Shown: in pieces, positions 33,810 through 42,187 of the stretch | Layout: each line of letters begins with the position of its first letter | Numbering within the stretch: the stretch's first letter is position 1 | Origin: Polyangiaceae bacterium | GTDB taxonomy: Bacteria > Myxococcota_A > Polyangia > Polyangiales > Polyangiaceae | DNA: 64,000 nt | Direction of reading: 5' to 3' | Assembly: GCA_041389725.1 (NCBI GenBank) | Contig: JAWKRG010000002.1 | Coordinates: 310,001 to 374,000, forward strand | Position numbers and translations under genes: made by a program | Notes under the pieces: generated by a model | Told to the model about the DNA's origin: nothing | Databases searched by the model: none | Seen by the model: the letters and a program-made list of their open reading frames with translations, nothing else

Positions 33810-34205
33810 ATGACAGACACTGCATTCACCTACGCCACTGGCAAGCGCAAGACCGCGGTCGCGCGCGTCTGGCTCGCTCCCGGGAGCGGCGCCATCACCG
33901 TGAACGGCGTCGACGCCGACAACTACTTCGAGCGCATGACCACGCGTATGATCGCGCGCCAGTCCTTGGAGTTGCTGGAGCTGACGGACAAGTACGACGT
34001 CAAGGCGACCGTCGCTGGCGGCGGCCACAGCGCCCAGGCCGAGGCCTTGCGCAACGGCGTGGCCAAAGCGCTGTCCGCGGAGGATCCCGAGCGCCGTCGC
34101 GCCCTCAAGCGTGCGGGCTACTTGACCCGCGACGCCCGCAAGAAGGAGCGCAAGAAGTACGGCCAGCCCGGTGCCCGCAAGCGCTTCCAGTACAGCAAGC
34201 GCTAG
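33810..34205 (+). CDS. rpsI: 30S ribosomal protein S9
   Basis: The 131-residue protein contains the TGKRKTAVARVWL start, GGGHSAQAEALRNGVAKAL, and the C-terminal YGQPGARKRFQYSKR tail that reaches the P-site tRNA. Length is normal for the family. It lies in the rplM-rpsI operon, 17 bases after rplM. The invariant C-terminal SKR is intact. Confidence 0.97.
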   Translation: MTDTAFTYATGKRKTAVARVWLAPGSGAITVNGVDADNYFERMTTRMIARQSLELLELTDKYDVKATVAGGGHSAQAEALRNGVAKALSAEDPERRRALKRAGYLTRDARKKERKKYGQPGARKRFQYSKR

Positions 34206-34229
34206 CCCACAGTCGGCTACCACACCCCA

Positions 34230-34264
34230 AGCGCGCGGCTCTCACGGCCGCGCGCTTTCGTTTT
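34230..34264 (+). terminator. Rho-independent terminator after rpsI
   Basis: A perfect 9-bp GC-rich stem (AGCGCGCGG at 34230-34238, CCGCGCGCT at 34248-34256) with a nine-base loop is followed by TTCGTTTTG, a partial T-tract. It lies 25 bases after the rpsI stop, between rpsI and argC. Confidence 0.75.
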
Positions 34265-34291
34265 GTCTGGGCCCTTGCTAGGAGCGCGCCC

Positions 34292-35350
34292 ATGGACAAG
34301 CGCGTTGGAATCGTTGGCGTCACCGGATACACGGGGGCAGAGCTGGTGCGCTTGCTGCACGCCCATCCCCGGCTCAGCCTGCAGTACGTCGCCGCCCGCG
34401 AGACGAAGGGAAAGCGGCTCAGCGAAGTACTCCCGGCCGTGCGCGGCGTCAGCGGCATCGCAGATCTCGTGATCGAGGGTTTCGAGCCGGAGTCCGCCGC
34501 GACCCTCGCTGAACGCTTGGACGTGGTGTTCACGGCGCTGCCCCATGGGGCGAGCGCGCGTGCCGTAGCTGCGCTGCATGAAGCGGGCACGACCGTCGCA
34601 GATCTGTCCGCGGACTTCCGCTTGAAGAACGCGTCCGTCTACGAGCAGTGGTACGGCGAGCATCCTGTCCCCGCGCTACTCGCCAAGGCCGTGTATGGCC
34701 AACCCGAGTGGCATGGCGAGGAACTCGTCGATGCGCGACTCATCGCCGTGCCGGGCTGCTACCCGACCAGTGCCATCCTCGCCATCGCGCCACTGCTGGA
34801 GCGCGGCCTCGTGGAGCCAACGCGGATCCTGGTGGACTCCAAGAGCGGCGTATCCGGCGCGGGCAAGGCGCCCACGGCGTCCACCCACTTTCCCGAGGCG
34901 GCCGAGGGCATTCGCCCCTACAAAGTGGCGGGCAGCCACCGCCACACGCCGGAGATCGAACAAGAGCTGTCGCGTGCCGCGGGCCAGGACATCCAGATCA
35001 CCTTCACGCCGCACCTGGTGCCCATGAGTCGCGGCATTCTCACCACCGCCTACCTCTCGCCGCGCCCGGGCACCACGGCGGAAGCGTGCCGCGAGGCAGC
35101 GCGCGATCGCTACGGCGCCGGTCTCGTCAGCGTGCTCGCGGCGAATACGTTGCCCGACACGCTGTTCGTGCGCGGCTCCGCCCGCGCACACCTTGCCTAC
35201 GAACTGGACGAACGCACGAACACGCTGCTGGCCATGTCGGCGATCGACAACCTGGCGCGAGGCGCCGCCGCCCAAGCGCTGCAAGCACTCAACGTCGCCC
35301 TGGGCTGGCCCGCCGCGCTAGGGTTGCCCGAGATCGCCATGTTTCCCTGA
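34292..35350 (+). CDS. argC: N-acetyl-gamma-glutamyl-phosphate reductase
   Basis: ArgC catalyses the NADPH-dependent reduction of N-acetyl-glutamyl phosphate in arginine synthesis. The protein is 352 residues from the ATG at 34292, with AGGAG about ten bases upstream. It has the Rossmann start VGIVGVTGYTGAELVRLL, the catalytic Cys in VPGCYPTSAIL, SGAGKAP, and HRHTPEIEQEL. No other arg genes are adjacent. The last bases of the gene form the first copy of a 48-bp tandem repeat. The final residues (EIAMFP) look normal for the C-terminus, so the repeat probably arose from the 3' end of argC. Confidence 0.96.
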   Translation: MDKRVGIVGVTGYTGAELVRLLHAHPRLSLQYVAARETKGKRLSEVLPAVRGVSGIADLVIEGFEPESAATLAERLDVVFTALPHGASARAVAALHEAGTTVADLSADFRLKNASVYEQWYGEHPVPALLAKAVYGQPEWHGEELVDARLIAVPGCYPTSAILAIAPLLERGLVEPTRILVDSKSGVSGAGKAPTASTHFPEAAEGIRPYKVAGSHRHTPEIEQELSRAAGQDIQITFTPHLVPMSRGILTTAYLSPRPGTTAEACREAARDRYGAGLVSVLAANTLPDTLFVRGSARAHLAYELDERTNTLLAMSAIDNLARGAAAQALQALNVALGWPAALGLPEIAMFP

Positions 35351-35501
35351 TTGGCGTCGGCAAAGCGCGCTTCGGTCCGAGATCGCGATGTTTCCCCGAT
35401 TGGCGGCAGCAAGCGCGCTTCGGTCCGAGATCGCGATGTTTCCCCGATCAGCGGCAGCAAGCGCGCTTCGGTCCGAGATCGCGGCTCTCCGCCGATCGGC
35501 G
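35330..35501. repeat. 48-bp tandem repeat starting inside the 3' end of argC
   Basis: Units start at 35330 (49 bases), 35379 (48), 35427 (48) and 35475 (partial, diverged). The full units differ at only a few positions. The first unit is the last 21 bases of argC (through the stop codon) plus flanking sequence. Units 2 and 3 carry two perfect palindromes, AAGCGCGCTT and ATCGCGAT. The array ends near 35501, where the promoter of the Cys-rich lipoprotein begins. Periods of 48 keep reading frames open. Confidence 0.85.
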
Positions 35502-35502
35502 C

Positions 35503-35514
35503 TATACTAGCTTC
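35503..35514 (+). promoter_or_regulatory. -10-like element immediately before the Cys-rich lipoprotein start
   Basis: TATACT at 35503-35508 is a near-consensus -10 element. The GTG start begins six bases after it, so transcription would start at or next to the start codon and give a leaderless mRNA. No convincing -35 is visible. Confidence 0.4.
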
Positions 35515-35979
35515 GTGCGGCGACGGCGACGAGATGGCGACGGGCGATCCGGCGGCTGGCGCACGGGTGCATGGCTGTTCGCGCTCTTCGCCCTGGTCGC
35601 CTGCGTGGGACCGCCCGACGAAAACTGCGACGACAACGACTGCGTCTGCTCGGGGGGCGGCTGCCAGTGCCGAGACACGATCAAGTCCTGCAACCTGGAG
35701 TGCCAGAAGGACTGCGCCTTGGAGTGCACTGGGGATCACGATTGCGACTTCAAGTGCGACGTGGGCTGCGGCGTGAGCTGCACGGGCACGGGCACGTGTC
35801 GCGCCTCTCTGGGGCGCGAGGGTCATGCGACCTGCAGCGGTGCGAGCGGCTGCGAGATCACCTGCCGCAGCGATTGCCGCGTGACCTGCCCGAGCGGAAT
35901 CGTGTGCAAGGTGCAATGCCTCACCGCCGGCGCACAGTCCTGCCCCGGCGGCGTCATCACCTGCGGCCAGGCCTGCTGA
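35515..35979 (+). CDS. Cysteine-rich lipoprotein (25 Cys)
   Basis: The protein is 154 residues from the GTG at 35515. A basic N-terminus (RRRRRDGDGR) leads to a hydrophobic signal and the lipobox LVAC. The mature part (about 125 residues) has 25 Cys, counting the lipidation Cys, mostly in CxxxC and CxC spacings with Asp/Gly/Thr between them. This suggests disulphide-rich repeats or metal binding. No known family is clear. The -10 TATACT six bases before GTG suggests leaderless expression. The 48-bp repeats run up to its promoter and may control it. Confidence 0.72.
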   Translation: MRRRRRDGDGRSGGWRTGAWLFALFALVACVGPPDENCDDNDCVCSGGGCQCRDTIKSCNLECQKDCALECTGDHDCDFKCDVGCGVSCTGTGTCRASLGREGHATCSGASGCEITCRSDCRVTCPSGIVCKVQCLTAGAQSCPGGVITCGQAC

Positions 35980-36456
35980 GCCCGTTCGCGCCGATTTGCC
36001 GCGCCCGTTGCCTCGCATGAGATTGTGGTGCGCTTGGCCCTTGCCGCCCCTTTCACCGCGCGCCTGTATCGACAAGCCCGACACCGCAACCCGCGGCCCG
36101 TGCGCGCGCCTCTCCGCCGGAACGCCGGGAGCCTGACGGCCGAAGCGACGTCGGCCATCGCCCCTTTCGTCTCTTCCGCTGCTTGTAGTGAACTCCCAAC
36201 GAAGCGCGAGCGCGACTTGGACCGCTAGCGCAGCAACGAAACGCCGTTCACGTCGAGGATGTTGTCGTAGAGTTCATCGACCGCGATGGGCCTGGTGAGG
36301 GCCGCGATCCAGAAACGCTGGTCGGGCGAATAGTGACGACCTGCACCCTCGAGTCGTGCCGCACATAGAGCCGTGAGACGACGGACAGCGGACGCCGTCG
36401 CGACCTGCGGTCTCCGTCGCCGGCAACGCACGCCGCCGACGCTTGCCCAATTGCGC
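35980..36456. other. Long intergenic stretch with one short coding-like remnant
   Basis: This stretch of about 480 bases between the Cys-rich lipoprotein and the 3D-domain gene has no full gene. Bases 35980-36224 show no stem-loop terminator, repeat or promoter I can support. Bases 36225-36431 hold a short coding-like frame, described separately. Confidence 0.5.
36225..36431 (-). pseudogene. Short coding-like remnant
   Basis: The frame encodes 68 residues. The last 40 (RHYSPDQRFWIAALTRPI, then VDELYDNILDVNGVSLLR) have typical protein composition and codon use, while the first 28 are Arg-rich and doubtful. No ribosome site precedes it. It looks like the 3' end of a lost gene or a very small protein. 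I recognise no family. Confidence 0.3.
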
Positions 36457-37206
36457 TCACGGGCAGCGGGCGCCGCCGGCGTGCAGGGTGACGGAGGTGA
36501 GGCCCAGCTGGCCGTCGAGGGCTTGGTAGTGGGCCTTCAAGCCCGCGAAAAAGTCGATGTGCATGCCTTGAATGCCGCCCCCGACGTCATCGGCCTGGAC
36601 GCAGCCGTCGTGCACGAACGCGCCGTAGTCACTGGTGCCGGGCATGGTGACGCCGTCCAGCTCGGCAACGTAGACGCGCGTGCCGATGGTGATCACGCTG
36701 GTGTCCACGGCGATGGAGCGGAAGGGAACCAACGCGCGGCTCTGCACGCCGTAGCCCCAAGGATGCGCGGCATCGGCCTCGAAAAAGCACGGCGTCATGG
36801 GACACGCGCAGGGGCCGTCGTAGTTGAGCAAGCGCCCATCCGAGAGGCGTCCCGTGCCTTCGAGGGTGATCGCATCGGCAAAACCGGAACTGACGACGGC
36901 GAGCACCTTGCAGGCGGGATCATAGAGGGACACGTTCTTGGTGCCCGGATGCTCGTCTTCGCTCGCCACCCAGTAGTAAGTGAGTTGAAAGGAACCAAGA
37001 GCCGGACCTGGGGCGAGCGCTGCGTCGTTGCCCGCGCTGCCGCCGCTTCCTCCCGAGCCCGCTGCCGACTCGAGGGCAGCGTCGAGGACGCCGCCCCCTC
37101 CCCCAGCAGCGTCCGCGCTAGCGTCCGAGCCCGCGCGCGGCTCCGTCGCCGCCGAAGAACCGCAAGCGAGCGTCAAGAAGCAGAGCAACACGAGGGCCCG
37201 AGCCAT
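36457..37206 (-). CDS. 3D-domain (double-psi beta-barrel) lipoprotein
   Basis: The protein is 249 residues from the ATG at 37206. It has a signal peptide with lipobox LTLAC, then a spacer of about 50 Ala/Gly/Ser/Asp residues. The folded C-terminal part carries the three Asp of the 3D domain: VDTSVITIGTRVYV, then ADDVGGGIQGMHIDFF. This fold is shared with MltA-type lytic transglycosylases and Rpf/YuiC muralytic enzymes, so cell-wall cleavage is plausible. A TATCAT -10-like element ends six bases before the ATG, so it may be leaderless. It is divergent from uvrB. Confidence 0.83.
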   Translation of the reverse strand: MARALVLLCFLTLACGSSAATEPRAGSDASADAAGGGGGVLDAALESAAGSGGSGGSAGNDAALAPGPALGSFQLTYYWVASEDEHPGTKNVSLYDPACKVLAVVSSGFADAITLEGTGRLSDGRLLNYDGPCACPMTPCFFEADAAHPWGYGVQSRALVPFRSIAVDTSVITIGTRVYVAELDGVTMPGTSDYGAFVHDGCVQADDVGGGIQGMHIDFFAGLKAHYQALDGQLGLTSVTLHAGGARCP

Positions 37207-37271
37207 GCCGGGATGATAGCCGCAGGGCCGCTGCCCCGACAGCCGACGCTGCGCTCTGCAGCTGGAGAAAG

Positions 37272-37300
37272 GCGAAAACCCGCGAGGACTGCGAAAACCC
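37272..37300 (+). repeat. Direct repeat GCGAAAACCC upstream of uvrB
   Basis: GCGAAAACCC occurs at 37272-37281 and 37291-37300, 19 bases apart, 47 bases before the uvrB start. The spacing of about two helical turns would put two protein molecules on the same face of DNA. It may be a damage-response operator. It does not match a known LexA box. Confidence 0.3.
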
Positions 37301-37347
37301 CCGAGCGGCTTGAAATGGCGCCGGCTTTCCCAAATGATGAGTCCTCC

Positions 37348-39426
37348 ATGCCCCGGCCCTTCAAGCTGCGCAGCGAGTTCTCGCCCAAGGGCGACCAGCC
37401 CAAGGCCATCGAGGCCCTGGTGCGCGGCCTGCATGCCGGCGAGCGCTACCAGACCCTGCTCGGCATTACCGGCAGCGGCAAGACCTTCACCATCGCCAAC
37501 GTGATCCAAGAGCTGCAGGTGCCGACCTTGATCATGGCGCCCAACAAGACCCTGGCGGCCCAGCTCTACGGGGAGATGCGCGACCTCTTCCCCGACAACG
37601 CCTGCCACTACTTCGTCAGCTACTACGACTACTACCAACCCGAAGCCTACATTCCCAACACCGACACCTTCATCGAGAAGGACGCGATCATCAACGACCA
37701 GATCGATCGCATGCGCCACGCGGCGACCCAGGCGCTACTGTCGCGATCGGACGTGATCATCGTCGCTAGCGTGAGCTGCATCTACGGCATCGGCTCCGCC
37801 GAGACCTACGAAGGGCTGTTGATCGAGATCACCAAGGGCGAGGAACTGCGGCGAGATCACCTGCTGCGCCGGTTGGTGGACATTCAGTACGAGCGCAACG
37901 ATACGGACTTCCACCGCGGCACCTTCCGGGTGCGAGGGGACGTCGTGGAGATCTTCCCAGTCTACGAGGACAAGACGGCGATTCGCGTCGAGTTCTTTGG
38001 CGACGAGGTGGACGCCATCTCCGAGGTCGACCCCGTGCGCGGCCGCGTCCTCTCGGAGCTGGACAAGTACTCCGTCTATCCCGGCTCCCACTACGTGACG
38101 CCGCGCCAGCAGCTGCAGCGCGCCATCGACGCCATTCGCATCGAGCTGAAGGAGCGCATCGAGTACTACGACACGGAAGTGCGTTTCCTGGAGAAGCAGC
38201 GCATCGAGCAACGTACCTCCTACGATCTGGAGATGCTGGAGCAGATGGGCTTCGTACAAGGCATCGAGAACTACTCGCGTCACCTGTCGGGACGACAGCC
38301 CGGGGAGCCGCCTCCCACGCTGATCGACTACTTTCCCGACGATTTTCTGCTGATCATGGACGAGTCGCACCAGACCGTGCCGCAGGTGGGCGCGATGTAT
38401 CGCGGCGACCGCTCGCGCAAAGAAACGCTGGTGGATTTCGGCTTTCGCTTGCCCAGTGCGCTGGACAATCGCCCTCTGAAGTTCGAGGAGTTCGAGAAGT
38501 ACATGCGCCGGACGGTGTTCGTGTCGGCGACGCCGGGCGATTACGAGCTGCAGCACTGCGAGGGCGTCGTAGTGGAGCAGCTGATCCGCCCGACGGGACT
38601 TTTGGATCCGGAGATCGAAGTGAGGCCTGTCTCCGGACAGGTGGACGATCTGCTGGGCGAAATCCGCAAGCGGGTCGACAAAGACGAGCGCGTCTTGGTG
38701 ACGACGCTGACCAAACGCATGGCGGAGGACCTCACCGAGTACTACGCCGAACTCGGTGTGCGCGTGCGCTACCTGCACTCGGACGTGGACACGCTGGAGC
38801 GCATGGATTTGCTGCGCGATTTGCGCGCTGGCGAGTACGACGTGCTCGTGGGCATCAACCTGCTGCGCGAGGGGCTGGATCTGCCTGAGGTCAGTCTGGT
38901 GGCGATCTTGGATGCAGACAAGGAAGGCTTCTTGCGCAGCCCGCGCTCGCTGATCCAAACCATTGGTCGCGCCGCCCGCAACGTCGAAGGCCGCGTGCTG
39001 ATGTACGCCGATCGCATCACGGATGCGATGAAGTATGCCATCGACGAGACGAATCGACGGCGGAAGCTGCAAGGTGAATACAACGCCACCCACGACATCA
39101 CGCCGCAGACCGTGCGGCGCGCAATCTTGGACCTCAACCCCGCCAGCGGCACCAGCGACTACTACGCGGTGCCGCGCGGGACGGCGGCCAAACGCGCGGC
39201 GTCGCCCGTGGCGAAAGACGACGTCAACGAACGCGCTGAGCAGATCGAAGCGCTGCGCCAGCAAATGTTCGCCGCTGCGGAGAACCTCGAGTTCGAGACC
39301 GCCGCGCGCCTTCGTGACGAGCTACGCAAGCTTCAGGGCGACGGCCCCGCCAGCGGACCTCAGATCTCTCGTCCGTCGAGCCGCCCACCTGGCCGCAAGC
39401 CGGGTCGCCCGAAACGACGACGTTAG
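37348..39426 (+). CDS. uvrB: Excinuclease ABC subunit B
   Basis: UvrB is the DNA-damage-verifying helicase of nucleotide excision repair. The protein is 692 residues from the ATG at 37348. It has the Walker A ITGSGKTFTIAN, the beta-hairpin region YYDYYQPEAYIP, Walker B IMDESH, the SATPGDYEL motif, and the VGINLLREGLDLPEVSLVAI helicase motif. The C-terminal UVR domain that binds UvrC (about residues 620-655) is present, and a basic Arg/Pro tail ends the protein. An in-frame ATG at 37315 would add eleven residues. The stop overlaps the convergent lipoprotein by four bases. Confidence 0.97.
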   Translation: MPRPFKLRSEFSPKGDQPKAIEALVRGLHAGERYQTLLGITGSGKTFTIANVIQELQVPTLIMAPNKTLAAQLYGEMRDLFPDNACHYFVSYYDYYQPEAYIPNTDTFIEKDAIINDQIDRMRHAATQALLSRSDVIIVASVSCIYGIGSAETYEGLLIEITKGEELRRDHLLRRLVDIQYERNDTDFHRGTFRVRGDVVEIFPVYEDKTAIRVEFFGDEVDAISEVDPVRGRVLSELDKYSVYPGSHYVTPRQQLQRAIDAIRIELKERIEYYDTEVRFLEKQRIEQRTSYDLEMLEQMGFVQGIENYSRHLSGRQPGEPPPTLIDYFPDDFLLIMDESHQTVPQVGAMYRGDRSRKETLVDFGFRLPSALDNRPLKFEEFEKYMRRTVFVSATPGDYELQHCEGVVVEQLIRPTGLLDPEIEVRPVSGQVDDLLGEIRKRVDKDERVLVTTLTKRMAEDLTEYYAELGVRVRYLHSDVDTLERMDLLRDLRAGEYDVLVGINLLREGLDLPEVSLVAILDADKEGFLRSPRSLIQTIGRAARNVEGRVLMYADRITDAMKYAIDETNRRRKLQGEYNATHDITPQTVRRAILDLNPASGTSDYYAVPRGTAAKRAASPVAKDDVNERAEQIEALRQQMFAAAENLEFETAARLRDELRKLQGDGPASGPQISRPSSRPPGRKPGRPKRRR

Positions 39427-39860
39427 GGGGCCTGGCAGAAGGTGTTGATCTTGTTCACCAGCTCGTCCTCTTGCTTGACGATGGCGTCGAACTCTTTTTG
39501 CGCAGTGGCTGCCTTGTCGGGATTCTTCGTCTCGATGGCCTCTGCCACTTGACGCGCGGCCCCGGCGGCCTTGGTGGCCATGCCCTTGTACTCGTCGACG
39601 TGGGTCTTGAGGTCGCCCGTGGTGATCTCGATGCCCCCGACGTCGTTGGCCAGGGTCTCGTAGAGTTCACCCAGCTTCTTCATGTCGGCGACGGCCTTGG
39701 CGTCGTCCTTGCCGGAGGTGTTCGTGTGCTGCTCGATGACTTTGAGCGAGGCATTCACCTTGTCGATGAACGCCGCACACTCCTTGGTCTTCTTGATCTT
39801 CCCGCAGCCCGTCAAGGACAGACACAACAGAGGCAGAAACAAGACGAAGGCTCGGCGCAT
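39423..39860 (-). CDS. Small helical lipoprotein
   Basis: The 145-residue protein has a signal peptide with lipobox SLTGCG. The mature domain is almost entirely helical with Lys/Ala/Glu heptads, and Cys at positions near 28 and 142 may form a disulphide. I recognise no family. It may be a periplasmic scaffold or chaperone-like protein. It overlaps the end of uvrB by four bases on the other strand. Confidence 0.75.
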   Translation of the reverse strand: MRRAFVLFLPLLCLSLTGCGKIKKTKECAAFIDKVNASLKVIEQHTNTSGKDDAKAVADMKKLGELYETLANDVGGIEITTGDLKTHVDEYKGMATKAAGAARQVAEAIETKNPDKAATAQKEFDAIVKQEDELVNKINTFCQAP

Positions 39861-39898
39861 TCAGGACTCCTCGTGTACGTTCCGATTACTACCTTCCC

Positions 39899-40027
39899 AT
39901 GCCGCAGAAAACCAGCGAAAGGCGTAGAGTGGAGCACTTTCGGGCTGAGCGCCGACAGCTGATTGCCGAAAGCCAATGGAGCGATGCCGCTGACAAACTG
40001 GCAGCCATCGCAGCGCCAAGGGACTAG
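39899..40027 (+). CDS. Candidate 42-residue small protein
   Basis: An ATG at 39899 opens a 42-codon frame that ends in TAG and overlaps the manC stop by four bases. The predicted peptide is charged and likely helical (MPQKTSERRRVEHFRAERRQ, then LIAESQWSDAADKLAAIAAP). It has lower third-position GC than neighbours and no clear ribosome site, so it may be a chance frame. It fills a 163-base gap with no other feature. Confidence 0.25.
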   Translation: MPQKTSERRRVEHFRAERRQLIAESQWSDAADKLAAIAAPRD

Positions 40028-41115
40028 AGGAGGTCTGGTCTTCCCCGGGCCTTCAGCGCGTCCACCACGGCGCGCACGTCTTGGGAGCGTGACCGCGGCA
40101 TCACCAGCAGCGCATCGCCGGTGTCCACGACGACCAGGTCGTTCACGCCAACGAGGGCCACTACCTTGCCCGCGGCGTTGCCAAGGGTGCGAACGATGTT
40201 GCCGCGTGTGTCGACGAGAATGGTGTTGGGCTCCGCAACGTTGTCGGCGGCGTCCTTGCTGGACAGCTCCCACGCGCTCTGCCAGCTGCCCAAGTCACTC
40301 CAACCGAAGCTGGCCGACACGACGTGCAGTCGTTCTGCGTGCTCCATCACCGCGTAGTCGATGCTGATCGATGGGAAGGCGGCGAAGGCCTTGGTCGTCG
40401 CCTTTTGCTCCTGGGCCTCACCTTGCAGCGCAGCTTGCTCGATGTCGTCGAGGCCCGTCGCGATCTCCGGAGCGTGGCGGCGCAACGCCGCGAGCATGTC
40501 TGCCGCGCGGAAGAAGAACATGCCGCTGTTCCACACGTAGCGGCCGCTCTGCACGTACTGGGTGGCGGTTGGCAGATCCGGCTTTTCCACGAAGCGTGCG
40601 ACCTCAGCGACACCCGGGGCGACGTCCGCGCCCACTTCGATGTAGCCGTAGCCGGTCTCGGGGCGTTCGGGACGTACGCCAATGGTGGTGATCACGCCGT
40701 CGCGAGCAGAGGTGAGGGCAGCTTCCAGGGCAGCGACGAACGCCGCTTCGTCGCCGACGTACTGGTCGCTCGGCAGCACCATGACCACCGCCTCGGGATC
40801 GCGCCGATGCGCGATGGCGGCTGCCCAGCCAATACACGGCGCGGTGTTCTTGGCCATGGGCTCGCCCAGGAAGGACGACGCCGGCAATTGCGGCAGCGCA
40901 GCGCGCGTGCTCTCCAACAGTCGCTGCCCCGTCGCGATCAGCACGCGCTCGGGGGGACTGAGCCTGGCGATGCGTCGCACGGTTTCAGCGATCAAGCTGT
41001 TGGGGGATGGTCCGATGGCAAGCAACTGCTTGGGGCGCTGGCTGCGCGAAGCGGGCCAAAACCGGGTGCCGCTTCCTCCGGCCAGGATCACGGCAAACAC
41101 GTGCGAGTCGCTCAT
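40024..41115 (-). CDS. manC: Mannose-1-phosphate guanylyltransferase
   Basis: The enzyme makes GDP-mannose from mannose-1-phosphate and GTP for polysaccharide and glycolipid synthesis. The protein is 363 residues from the ATG at 41115. It has the nucleotidyltransferase signature GGSGTRFWPASR then PKQ, GYGYIEVG, FVEKPD, and YAVMEHAERL. The fused mannose-6-phosphate isomerase domain is absent, so this is the single-function form. It follows uppP by 35 bases on the same strand and probably shares its transcript. Confidence 0.93.
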   Translation of the reverse strand: MSDSHVFAVILAGGSGTRFWPASRSQRPKQLLAIGPSPNSLIAETVRRIARLSPPERVLIATGQRLLESTRAALPQLPASSFLGEPMAKNTAPCIGWAAAIAHRRDPEAVVMVLPSDQYVGDEAAFVAALEAALTSARDGVITTIGVRPERPETGYGYIEVGADVAPGVAEVARFVEKPDLPTATQYVQSGRYVWNSGMFFFRAADMLAALRRHAPEIATGLDDIEQAALQGEAQEQKATTKAFAAFPSISIDYAVMEHAERLHVVSASFGWSDLGSWQSAWELSSKDAADNVAEPNTILVDTRGNIVRTLGNAAGKVVALVGVNDLVVVDTGDALLVMPRSRSQDVRAVVDALKARGRPDLL

Positions 41116-41150
41116 GGCGCAAGCGGATTTGCCACGGCTATCCGACGCGC

Positions 41151-42044
41151 TCAACCGAAAGCGCGAGGCGGCGGCGCAGCGCGGCGGGAGCGAGCCTCGT
41201 CGACCACGGTCACGCTTTGCTGAGGCTCGACCCGGGCGGGCCAGGACTTGCTCATGGCGAGCGTGGCCAGAGCCAGGGGGAATACCCACAGGGCAAACAG
41301 CGAGAAGTGTCCGCGCACGACCAGGGTGCGGAGCAGGAGCAGCGCCAAGATGCCCACGACGAAGGACACGCTGGCGCCGACCAGGGCCAGACTGACGCCC
41401 GAAGATTCGGTGCTCAAGTGCCGCCCCTCGAGCAAGACGGCGCCGAGCACCACGGGCAGGGACATCAGCATCGAGAGGTCGAAGGCCCGGTCCGGGCGAA
41501 CCTTGAGCCACAGCGCCATCGCGATGGTGGAACCGCTGCGTGACACCCCAGGCAGGACGGCAATGCCTTGCACGACGCCGAGCAGAAGAGCCACGGGCAG
41601 GCTGGGAGACTCGACGGAACCAGGACGCAACCAGCGGGTGCTGACTAGAAGCGCCGTCGTCATCAAGAATCCCAATCCCACGACAAGGGGCGAGGAAGTG
41701 AAACGCTCAACGGCGTCTCGTGCCAACAGGCCGATGATCGCGGTGGGCAGCGACGCCACGAGCACCACCAGCGCATCGCGCCCTCCCTCGGTCTCGCGCA
41801 TGCGCCGTGGGTTGGCGAGACCACGCGTTCCGTCGACCAGCGCCGGGACCACGCGACGCCGCAACACCAGGAACGTCGCGAGCAGCGTTCCTGCGTGCAG
41901 CATGACGTTCAGGGTGAGTCCGCCTTCCTTCAGATCGAAGACCATGCCGGCCAACGCCAAATGCCCGGAGCTCGATACGGGGAGGAACTCCGTGAGGCCT
42001 TGAAGCAGCCCGAGGAGCGCAGCGTGGCCTAGTCCAGAGTCCAT
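41151..42044 (-). CDS. uppP: Undecaprenyl-diphosphatase (BacA type)
   Basis: The enzyme recycles undecaprenyl pyrophosphate to the lipid carrier for peptidoglycan and polysaccharide synthesis. The 297-residue integral membrane protein has both signature motifs: GLTEFLPVSSSGHLAL and LPGVSRSGSTIAMAL. Eight or so helices are visible. The C-terminal 30 residues are hydrophilic. With manC it forms an envelope-precursor operon. Confidence 0.95.
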   Translation of the reverse strand: MDSGLGHAALLGLLQGLTEFLPVSSSGHLALAGMVFDLKEGGLTLNVMLHAGTLLATFLVLRRRVVPALVDGTRGLANPRRMRETEGGRDALVVLVASLPTAIIGLLARDAVERFTSSPLVVGLGFLMTTALLVSTRWLRPGSVESPSLPVALLLGVVQGIAVLPGVSRSGSTIAMALWLKVRPDRAFDLSMLMSLPVVLGAVLLEGRHLSTESSGVSLALVGASVSFVVGILALLLLRTLVVRGHFSLFALWVFPLALATLAMSKSWPARVEPQQSVTVVDEARSRRAAPPPRAFG

Positions 42045-42092
42045 CTGGCTGCGTTGTAGTGAAAAACTGCGTCAATACCCAAATGAAGGGCG

Positions 42093-42105
42093 TTTCGGAC
42101 CGAAA
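42093..42105. promoter_or_regulatory. 13-bp palindrome upstream of the amidohydrolase lipoprotein gene
   Basis: TTTCGG (42093-42098) and CCGAAA (42100-42105) pair around a single A. It lies in the divergent region between uppP and the amidohydrolase gene and is a candidate operator. No known regulator fits. Confidence 0.3.
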
Positions 42106-42187
42106 AAAGCGCTCCAGAGACGCAACTCTTGCGGGCGCGGGGCGACAGGGCGTGGGAGACTCCCCCGCGCTTTCAGGAGAACGCCCC

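Noticed and set aside
35330..35501. CRISPR array
   Set aside because: The units are directly adjacent with no variable spacers and start within a gene; they form a minisatellite.
37735..39264. 509-codon frame opposite uvrB
   Set aside because: Antisense shadow of uvrB with biased composition and no motif.
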